From a bacterium (lineage in GTDB: Bacteria > Atribacterota > Phoenicimicrobiia > Phoenicimicrobiales > Phoenicimicrobiaceae): a DNA stretch of 11,289 nt. Below the pieces are notes generated by a model. It was given only the letters and a program-made list of their open reading frames with translations. It had not been told where the DNA came from and searched no databases. The DNA lies in assembly GCA_018819665.1 (NCBI GenBank), contig JAHJOY010000243.1, positions 1 through 11,289 of the forward strand. Direction: 5' to 3'. This document shows, in pieces, positions 6,104 to 11,289 of the stretch. Each line of letters opens with the position of its first letter. Position 1 is the first letter of the stretch. A program made the translations under genes and the position numbers.

Positions 6104-7600
6104 CTATAGGGTTAAAATTTCAGCTATCTTTGCCCTCATTTCCTCTTTTTCGCAAACCATTTTATGCCGGATAGGCTTTTTCTCAATATCCCTTATCCCT
6201 GGCGGAATGGGAATTTGGGCCAAATCCGACATCTTCTCTGTTAATTCAAAATCGTCAAATTTTTTGTATCGGCTATCTATTGATTCCATTACGCTTTTAG
6301 TAAATTTAAAGGGACTGGCGGTGGCCACAATAACTGTCCTGGTTTTATCCCCGGTTTCTTTGATATATTTTTTATATACTGCATAAGCTACTGCTGTATG
6401 AGGGTCGATCAAATATTTCGACTTCTCGAATATCTCTTTTATGCATTGACGGGATTCCTCCTGGGGGGCGAATCCGCCATAAAAATCTTTTAATCTCTTC
6501 TTCATTTCGGAATCTATCCGATAATAACCCTTCTCTTTTAAGGAATTCATTAACTCCTTTACCTTTTGGGCCTCCCTTTCGCTTATCGCCCATAACAATC
6601 TTTCCAGATTACTGGATACCAGTATATCCATCGAAGGAGAAATGGTCATTACTAATTTTCTCCGTTTATCGTAAACTCCGGTCTCAAAAAAATCTGCCAG
6701 CACTTTGTTTTCATTAGAGGCACAGATTAATTTGTTAACCGGCAATCCCATCTCTTTAGCATAGTAAGCTGCCAGAATATCTCCGAAGTTACCGGTGGGA
6801 ACAGCTATATTTATCTTTTCACCGTTCTTAATTTCGCCCTCACTCAACATATTTAGATAAGCATAAAAGTAATATACTATCTGGGGAATTAGGCGACCTA
6901 TGTTTATAGAATTTGCCGAAGAAAAGATATAGTTTTTCTCTTCTATCTTTTTGTTAAAGACCGGGTCTTCGAATATCTCCTTTACCCCTCTCTGAGCATC
7001 ATCAAAATTTCCTTTTATGCCTATCACGTAAGTGTTCGCCCCTTCCTGGGTGAGCATCTGCCTTTCTTGTATCTTGCTGACCCCTTTATAAGGGAAAAAT
7101 ACTATTATTTTGGTCCCTTCTACCTTAGCAAAACCTTGAAGGGCAGCTTTCCCGGTATCACCGGAAGTGGCAGTTAAAATAACTATTTCCTGGTTAAGAT
7201 TTAATTTCTGGGCAGCTTTTTTTAAAAGATGCGGGAGCAGGGATAAAGCCATATCTTTAAAAGCCAGGGTCGGACCATGATAAAGTTCTAAAAAATATGC
7301 TCCCATCTTTTTGCTTAAGGGAGCAATAATCTCGGTATCAAACTTATTATCATAGGCTCTATTTATACAATCTTTTAGCTCGTCTTGACGGTAATCAGTA
7401 AAAAATTTCTTTATTATCAAAAAGGCTAATTCTTTATAATCAATACTTTTTAACCTATATAAATTCTTGTTTATCTGGGGAATGGTCTCGGGGACAAATA
7501 GTCCACCATCATCGGCAATACCTTTAATAATTGCCTCTGCGGATAAGACTCTCTTCTTGTCACCCCGAGTACTCTGGTAATAAAGATTGTTCTCTTGCAT
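6104..7600 (-). CDS. thrC: Threonine synthase (long, class II form)
   Basis: 498 residues. This PLP enzyme converts O-phosphohomoserine to threonine and phosphate, the last step of threonine synthesis, in the cytoplasm. The N-terminal YYQSTRGDKKRVLSAEAIIKGIADDGGLFVPE is the classical opening of the long form. K115 in HGPTLAFKDMALSLL is the PLP Schiff-base lysine. ATSGDTGKAA at 144-153 and VPTGNFGDILAAYYAK at 268-283 are the phosphate-cradle loops, and SINIGRLIPQ at 231-240 is also family-typical. All key residues are intact and length matches the E. coli-type enzyme. Start ATG 7598-7600 is preceded by GGAG at 7606-7609, 5 bases away. The neighbouring hom and thrB genes are not here; the gene leads a two-gene unit with the beta-CASP RNase. 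No attenuator or clear promoter could be named in the repeat-rich upstream region. Confidence 0.96.
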   Translation of the reverse strand: MQENNLYYQSTRGDKKRVLSAEAIIKGIADDGGLFVPETIPQINKNLYRLKSIDYKELAFLIIKKFFTDYRQDELKDCINRAYDNKFDTEIIAPLSKKMGAYFLELYHGPTLAFKDMALSLLPHLLKKAAQKLNLNQEIVILTATSGDTGKAALQGFAKVEGTKIIVFFPYKGVSKIQERQMLTQEGANTYVIGIKGNFDDAQRGVKEIFEDPVFNKKIEEKNYIFSSANSINIGRLIPQIVYYFYAYLNMLSEGEIKNGEKINIAVPTGNFGDILAAYYAKEMGLPVNKLICASNENKVLADFFETGVYDKRRKLVMTISPSMDILVSSNLERLLWAISEREAQKVKELMNSLKEKGYYRIDSEMKKRLKDFYGGFAPQEESRQCIKEIFEKSKYLIDPHTAVAYAVYKKYIKETGDKTRTVIVATASPFKFTKSVMESIDSRYKKFDDFELTEKMSDLAQIPIPPGIRDIEKKPIRHKMVCEKEEMRAKIAEILTL

Positions 7601-7618
7601 ATTCTCTCCATAATAATT

Positions 7619-7776
7619 GGTTAGCTGGTTGATTAGTTAGTTACTTGATAGACAGGCGAGACGCCTGTCCTACAGTTTTGTTTATATCGTTAAGGATGTA
7701 TACAATACGCCTCTACTTTTTCTCTCTTGTATTTCTTAACCAGCTAACCGGTAACTAATTAACCAACTAACTAATT
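7619..7776. repeat. Modular intergenic repeat with exact 12-bp and 11-bp inverted words
   Basis: ggttagctggtt at 7619-7630 reappears inverted as aaccagctaacc at 7738-7749, and attagttagtt at 7632-7642 reappears inverted as aactaactaat at 7765-7775. The order of the two words is not mirrored (A, B then A', B'), so the region is not one simple stem but a shuffled arrangement of two units. The left half also shares a 15-base exact match (ttagttagttacttg, 7633-7647) with 11092-11106. This fills the first half of the 318-bp spacer 7601-7918 between the threonine synthase start and the HD gene stop; the spacer contains no supported gene. Confidence 0.75.
7651..7669. repeat. Perfect 8-bp GC-rich hairpin of REP-like type
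   Basis: gacaggcg (7651-7658) pairs with cgcctgtc (7662-7669) around a 3-base loop aga. It stands out sharply from the AT-rich surroundings and lies immediately after the modular word at 7633-7647. No T-run follows in either direction, which argues against a standard intrinsic terminator. Its form and setting resemble mobile palindromic (REP-like) elements; no matching transposase is in the window. Confidence 0.7.
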
Positions 7777-7796
7777 ATAAATACTATCCGCTATTT

Positions 7797-7916
7797 TCTT
7801 CTTCACTATATACTCGATACTCGATACTATCTTATCTTCTGGCTCCTGACTTCCGGATTCTAGCTACTGATTTCTTCTTTCTTCACGATATACGATATAC
7901 GATATACGATATACGA
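7797..7916. repeat. Two short 7-bp tandem arrays, each flanked by ttcttcac
   Basis: At 7811-7828 the unit tactcga is repeated about 2.6 times. At 7885-7916 the unit acgatat is repeated about 4.6 times without mismatch, ending two bases before the HD gene stop codon (7919-7921). Each array is preceded by the same ttcttcac (7799-7806 and 7879-7886), so the two blocks look like variants of one composite element. Such arrays can change length by slippage. No function is evident. Confidence 0.75.
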
Positions 7917-7918
7917 AT

Positions 7919-8722
7919 TTACAAATAGCGTCGCAAATTCTCTCCTGTAACTTTCCCATAAAGCTCTATATAAGGTTTTGCCGGATTAGCTAAAATCTTA
8001 GGAAAGAGAACTTCTTCTATCTGGAAAAAACCGACCGATTCAGTCATCTCTACAATTATTCTAATCGGTTTCTCTTCTCCTTCGATAATCTCTACTTTTT
8101 CAATAGAGTTAGCAGAATATTTATGAATATCTCCCACTTTAGGGGTACGGGATAAGAGAAAAATAATCCGTGCCCTGCCCTTTTCCATATCACATCCATC
8201 TCCGATTGATACCAGCCCGGCTTCCAGAGAATGAATATCCTGGGTAGCCATATGTCCTGCAATGCCTTCAACGATTAGAGAATGAACAATGGTTTTCTTT
8301 TCAATATCTTTATCATAAATCCTGGTTAAGGTTCTCTCGATAACCGGCGTAGCAAAAACAGCTCCTAACAGCTCGTGATTTTCCCGACCTACTGACATAC
8401 CGACATCGTGTAACAAAGATGATATTAATACCGCCACTTTACTATCTTCTGCGGTACCAATCTTTTCTTCTTCCAGGTTAAATTTAATTCCACCTTTACT
8501 TAATATATCAAACATAATCAAAGCATTTAATGCTGTTTTGCTCATATGCACTGGTCCATGGTCATTATAGCCCAATCTTTTTATAGATACTGTGTTGGCA
8601 TAATTTCGTAAAGCCTGCGCTTCTTCATCATTAAAAATTAAAGAAGCTGCCATGGCTGGTTTCCCGATCAACATTGCCAATATTTCATTTTCTACCTCTA
8701 TTTCTTTGGGTGACTTTCTCAT
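7919..8722 (-). CDS. HD-domain phosphohydrolase family protein
   Basis: 267 residues from ATG 8720-8722. The HD fold spans about residues 50-190: H55 and H59 (HGPVH), H105/D106 in LLHDVGMS, H116 (ENHELLG), H147 and H157 (EGIAGHM) and D175/D178 in GDGCDM. These fit the H...HD...H...D metal ligands of metal-dependent phosphohydrolases that act on nucleotides or phosphodiesters. Residues 200-267 form a beta-rich C-terminal portion (KVEIIEGEE, IRIIVEMTES, YIELYGKV) that may be a ligand-binding or dimerisation domain. No GGDEF, RelA synthetase or membrane segment is present. The substrate cannot be assigned. It is the last gene of a four-gene operon, 54 bp after the DUF401 gene. The open frame can be extended by two codons to a GTG, which is rejected on ribosome-binding-site spacing. 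Confidence 0.85.
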   Translation of the reverse strand: MRKSPKEIEVENEILAMLIGKPAMAASLIFNDEEAQALRNYANTVSIKRLGYNDHGPVHMSKTALNALIMFDILSKGGIKFNLEEEKIGTAEDSKVAVLISSLLHDVGMSVGRENHELLGAVFATPVIERTLTRIYDKDIEKKTIVHSLIVEGIAGHMATQDIHSLEAGLVSIGDGCDMEKGRARIIFLLSRTPKVGDIHKYSANSIEKVEIIEGEEKPIRIIVEMTESVGFFQIEEVLFPKILANPAKPYIELYGKVTGENLRRYL

Positions 8723-8729
8723 TTTCACT

Positions 8730-8736
8730 CCTCCTT
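8730..8736 (-). promoter_or_regulatory. Ribosome-binding site that fixes the HD gene start
   Basis: AAGGAGG on the minus strand is a full anti-16S match. It lies 7 bases before the ATG at 8720-8722 but only 1 base before the in-frame GTG at 8726-8728. Normal spacing is about 5-10 bases, so the ATG is the start. Confidence 0.85.
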
Positions 8737-8776
8737 CCGTCTATAATCTGTGTAATCATTTATAGATATTTCTTAA

Positions 8777-9997
8777 CTATGTTCTAACTATTACCAGAAT
8801 TAGAGCGCTCAAAGAAATGATTATTAAAGGCAGGATTAGCATTTTATATATTTTCCCCACATCTGCCTTAAAATAATCATTAGTTACTACCAGGCACAGG
8901 TGCATGGGCGAAAGCATATGCCCCATATAACCGCCAACAAAGGCAAACATAGCATAATTAAGATTAACCTCTCCCCGGGTAACAATAAAGGGCAGAAGGA
9001 CCGGGAACCCTATTCCGACAATAGCAGAAGTAATCCCGGTAAGCATCCCGATCAAAAAGGGAATGGAAAACAGAATAACCAGAGGATGGACACCCAACTC
9101 AGCAAAAAACCCGGGGATAACCATAATTGCTCCGGTGGTTTCTAATATTCTCTTAAAGATCATTATGCCGATTATTAAAACTACTGTATTTAGAGGTATA
9201 TCTTTTTTAATAATCTCCATTATAACTTCTGTCTTCATTTTAGCCCTGTTTAATAAAACCAAAGATAGGATAACTAAAATCAGGGAAATTAACAAATCTA
9301 TCTTTATAATTATAACCAGGAATATGACCAAAAGGATAGGCCAGGTACTCAAGAACAATTTTTTTAAATTTAAGCCAAACTCCCCTCTCTTATCACTTGT
9401 TCCATCTCTCTTAAGATATCTTTGTTCCCAAATCAAACCCCATATCAAGGCGACAAGAGATATGGGAAACTGAACCATTATAATCTCTCGAACTTCTACC
9501 CCCAACAAGGCGGAAAGCAATATAATACTGGGATAGAGAGGCCAAACAAATTCCCAAATATGGCGAAACCAGTAATTTACAAAAGTTTTTTCCTCTGCCA
9601 CAAGGCCCATTCTACCTCCCACTTCATCCACCATAGGAGCGGAAAACATGGCTCCGGCCGGCATGGGCAGTAAACCCAAAAAAGAAGGGATAAAGGCTAA
9701 TATCAATCTATGGTCCTTTACCAATTTTTGAAGGGAATCAACTATATCCTTTAAACTTTCTATCCTTTTTAAAATACTGCTTAATAAAAGAACCAGCACA
9801 ATTATTCCGATTAATTTAATAGTTACCGGGTCCATTATAGCCTGTAAAAAATTAATTCCCATTTCTTTGGGGTTCAATCCGAATAATAACCCTAATAACA
9901 AGGAGGCCAGCAGTATAATATATCCTAAATTCCATTTCTTTCTTATTAAGAAAATGATTACTGCGATTACTGCTAATAATTTTATAATTTCTGTCAC
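8777..9997 (-). CDS. DUF401-family polytopic membrane protein, transporter-like
   Basis: 406 residues, very hydrophobic, with about ten or more predicted membrane segments (for example 5-18, 25-40, 62-76, 98-110, 157-168, 177-190, 219-231, 234-249, 271-283, 305-318, 386-404). Conserved polar motifs lie in loops or re-entrant regions: LPMPAGAMFSAPMVDE at 110-125, NYWFRHIWEFVWPLYP at 141-156, GITSAIVGIGFPVLLPF at 321-337 and GHMLSPMHLCLVVTNDYF at 359-376. These match DUF401, which I place, from general resemblance, near the ion-transporter superfamily of secondary carriers with two similar halves. Substrate unknown. Start is GTG at 9995-9997, with GGTGAG at 10004-10009 six bases before it; no other in-frame start is close. 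It begins 15 bp after the Asp23-like gene and is followed by the HD gene after 54 bp, so all four are probably one transcript. Confidence 0.85.
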   Translation of the reverse strand: MTEIIKLLAVIAVIIFLIRKKWNLGYIILLASLLLGLLFGLNPKEMGINFLQAIMDPVTIKLIGIIVLVLLLSSILKRIESLKDIVDSLQKLVKDHRLILAFIPSFLGLLPMPAGAMFSAPMVDEVGGRMGLVAEEKTFVNYWFRHIWEFVWPLYPSIILLSALLGVEVREIIMVQFPISLVALIWGLIWEQRYLKRDGTSDKRGEFGLNLKKLFLSTWPILLVIFLVIIIKIDLLISLILVILSLVLLNRAKMKTEVIMEIIKKDIPLNTVVLIIGIMIFKRILETTGAIMVIPGFFAELGVHPLVILFSIPFLIGMLTGITSAIVGIGFPVLLPFIVTRGEVNLNYAMFAFVGGYMGHMLSPMHLCLVVTNDYFKADVGKIYKMLILPLIIISLSALILVIVRT

Positions 9998-10012
9998 TTT
10001 AATCTCACCAAT

Positions 10013-10423
10013 TTATTCTTTCTGCGTTTCTTTCTTTATTTTCTTTTTCTCCTCTTTAAATTTAATCCCCTGAACATTAACATCAACCTTAAGAACTTTT
10101 AGGTCGGTCATGGAACAGATAGCGTTTTTCACTTTATGCTGTACCTCTTCAGCTACTTTAAAAATTCCTACTTCGTAAGCGGTAATAATAGGAATGGTAA
10201 TTGCCGCTTCTCCCGGTTTCATCCACACTTCCACCCCTTTAGCCAGGTCCTTCCGGGACAATAGATTAGGCGATTTACCTCTATGCCCGCTGGTGATACC
10301 GACCACTCCCTTAGTTTTTATAGTTTCCAAAGCAGCAATTACAGCTACTACTTCTTTGGAAACCGTTACATTTCCCAATTCTTGTTCTTGGGGATTGTCT
10401 TTAATAACCTGTTTATCTGACAT
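10013..10423 (-). CDS. Asp23/Gls24-family envelope stress response protein
   Basis: 136 residues. The family core runs from about 16 to 122: LGNVTVSKEVVAVIAALETIKTKGVVGI, then LAKGVEVWMKPGEAAITIPIITAYEV, and the terminal MTDLKVLKVDVNVQGIKF, all matching the Asp23 pattern. The last 14 or so residues are lysine-rich and charged, suggesting contact with RNA or acidic partners or simply a flexible tail. No signal peptide or membrane segment, so it is cytoplasmic. In Firmicutes Asp23 is an abundant alkaline-shock protein tethered to the membrane by AmaP; an AmaP-like gene lies 35 bp upstream, which supports the same pairing here. Start ATG 10421-10423 has a ggtggtg ribosome-binding site at 10431-10437. 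YqhY-type paralogues linked to fatty-acid synthesis are an alternative, but no acc genes are near. Confidence 0.9.
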   Translation of the reverse strand: MSDKQVIKDNPQEQELGNVTVSKEVVAVIAALETIKTKGVVGITSGHRGKSPNLLSRKDLAKGVEVWMKPGEAAITIPIITAYEVGIFKVAEEVQHKVKNAICSMTDLKVLKVDVNVQGIKFKEEKKKIKKETQKE

Positions 10424-10458
10424 TCTTGTTCACCACCCTTTTTTAAAACTTATTTAAA

Positions 10459-11007
10459 CTATTTTTTATCTTCGTAAAATATTTTATCTATGTGTATCTT
10501 GATTTCTTTCGTTTCTATCCCGCTTGTTTCTAAGAGATACTCTTTTAACTTTCGTTGAATTTTCTCCGAAAGTTCAGGGATTTTTACATCCTGCTTTACG
10601 GAAAGATGAAGATCTATGTTTATCCCCCCGGACTTTAAAATATTAACCTCTGGCCTGGTTTCCGTAATCTCTCCCATCCCTTTAACCACTTTTAAAGCCA
10701 AACGTTTTATAGACCCAATAGAAATTTTAATTTCCCCAAATGAAGTCTTTTGAACTACGGATAAATTTCCCTTATCAATTTGGGCTTTTTGCCAGATTAA
10801 ATAAACAGCTAAAAAAATTAATAAAGCCCCTATTAAACCCAAGGTAATTTGGTTGAAGAGATTGGAGTAGATCAAATAATTTGTTTTAAAGAAAAAGCTT
10901 TCCAGGGAAAATAATCTCAAAGAAAGAGCCAAAAAAATCCCGGAGATAAAAACTGTAACCACTAAAAACAAAACAAAAATTAAATTATTAAAACTCTCTT
11001 TGCTCAT
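10459..11007 (-). CDS. amaP: AmaP-like alkaline shock response membrane anchor protein
   Basis: 182 residues with two membrane segments at about 9-30 and 51-72, joined by a short extracytoplasmic loop, and a cytoplasmic C-terminal domain (about 85-177) with Asp23-like pattern: GEIKISIGSIKRLALKVVKGMGEI, GINIDLHLSVKQDVKIPELSEKIQRKLKEYL and TKEIKIHIDKIFYE. This two-helix plus degenerate Asp23 layout is that of AmaP, which anchors Asp23 to the inner face of the membrane in Staphylococcus. Start ATG 11005-11007 has AAAGGA at 11017-11022, 9 bases upstream. It is the first gene of the operon and is followed by the Asp23-like gene after 35 bp. The promoter should lie in 11008-11290 on the minus strand, but no box pair is convincing. 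Confidence 0.85.
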   Translation of the reverse strand: MSKESFNNLIFVLFLVVTVFISGIFLALSLRLFSLESFFFKTNYLIYSNLFNQITLGLIGALLIFLAVYLIWQKAQIDKGNLSVVQKTSFGEIKISIGSIKRLALKVVKGMGEITETRPEVNILKSGGINIDLHLSVKQDVKIPELSEKIQRKLKEYLLETSGIETKEIKIHIDKIFYEDKK

Positions 11008-11091
11008 TTTAAACCATCCTTTCTATTTTTTCCTACCTATTTTAACTCTACAGTATTAGGATTTAAGCACCCCAATTGTGTTCTTGATTCG

Positions 11092-11153
11092 TTAGTTAGT
11101 TACTTGGATAGCTGGTTAAATTAGTCGTTAGTGAATAGTGAATAGTCGTTAGT
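11092..11153. repeat. Modular intergenic repeat related to that at 7619-7650
   Basis: ttagttagttacttg at 11092-11106 is an exact 15-base copy of 7633-7647, followed by ggatagctggtt, echoing the ggttagctggtt word there. Further right, gtgaata is tandem at 11131-11144, flanked by identical tagtcgttagt words at 11122-11132 and 11143-11153. The spacer 11008-11289 has no supported gene; from 11154 to 11215 it is simple T/A-rich sequence. Confidence 0.7.
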
Positions 11154-11225
11154 ACTAAATAATAGGTTTATAGTTTTTTGTTTTTAGTTTTTAGATAAGA
11201 AAAATTAGTTTACGTTTATCGGTAG

Positions 11226-11271
11226 CATCACGGCGTTGCCGTGATGAATGGGTAAGACACGGCACGCCGTG
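11226..11271. repeat. Pair of GC-rich palindromes of REP-like type
   Basis: catcacggc (11226-11234) pairs perfectly with gccgtgatg (11238-11246) around loop gtt. Twelve bases on, cacggc (11258-11263) and gccgtg (11266-11271) form a near-continuous palindrome with a 2-base centre. The shared word cacggc makes the two hairpins relatives. Like the hairpin at 7651-7669 they interrupt AT-rich repeat DNA and lack a T-run, so they are taken as interspersed palindromes, not terminators. Further copies may continue past the window edge. Confidence 0.7.
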
Positions 11272-11289
11272 CCTCTACACAATGAGGAC

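Noticed and set aside
7651..7669. Hairpin as terminator of the HD operon
   Set aside because: It lies 250 bp past the HD stop and has no T-run on the minus-strand side; REP-like palindrome fits better.
7885..7916. CRISPR-like array from the acgatat repeats
   Set aside because: The units are 7 bp with no spacers and no cas genes; it is a simple tandem repeat.
8723..8728. GTG start two codons upstream in the HD gene
   Set aside because: The AAGGAGG site would be only 1 base from it, while ATG 8720-8722 has 7-base spacing.
9063..9473. 136-codon open frame on the plus strand
   Set aside because: Antisense shadow of the DUF401 gene, with no recognisable product or ribosome-binding site.

Overview
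The window looks like bacterial chromosome from a low-GC organism. It has strong AGGAGG-type Shine-Dalgarno sites, near-perfect sigma-70 promoters, Arg codons AGA/AGG, Leu codon TTA, an Asp23/AmaP envelope pair typical of Firmicutes, a DUF401 membrane protein of the kind known from anaerobes and thermophiles, and an aldehyde:ferredoxin oxidoreductase start at the left edge. Together with long intergenic spaces full of short modular repeats and palindromes, this suggests an anaerobe of the Firmicutes or an uncultured neighbouring phylum such as Atribacterota. The phylum is an impression from gene content, not something the sequence proves.

Layout, left to right. (1) 1-1634, minus strand: a CCA-adding-type tRNA nucleotidyltransferase followed 34 bp downstream by the first 95 codons of an aldehyde:ferredoxin oxidoreductase that runs off the window. 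(2) 1635-2123: a divergent intergenic region holding two degenerate repeat elements and a promoter for the next gene. (3) 2124-3224, plus strand: an aldo/keto reductase with a C-terminal two-cluster ferredoxin domain. (4) 3508-4407, plus strand: a compact MarR regulator-thioredoxin operon with a consensus promoter, a duplicated palindromic operator over the start region, and a terminator hairpin. (5) 4427-7600, minus strand: threonine synthase followed by a beta-CASP metallo-beta-lactamase RNase, converging on the thioredoxin operon. (6) 7601-7918: a repeat-rich spacer. (7) 7919-11007, minus strand: a four-gene operon in the order AmaP-like membrane anchor, Asp23-like protein, DUF401 membrane protein, HD phosphohydrolase. 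(8) 11008-11289: a second repeat-rich spacer that shares words with the one at 7601-7918.

The two most notable units are the MarR-thioredoxin operon and the AmaP-Asp23-DUF401-HD operon. In the first, a cysteine-bearing regulator appears to control its own transcription and that of a CMPC thioredoxin, which suggests a redox-responsive circuit. In the second, an envelope-stress scaffold pair is joined to an uncharacterised transporter-like protein and an HD hydrolase, flanked by related repeats. No rRNA, tRNA, CRISPR array, complete insertion sequence or prophage gene was recognised. Two start codons were moved downstream from the longest open frame on the strength of the promoter or ribosome-binding site (MarR gene to 3581, HD gene to 8722).
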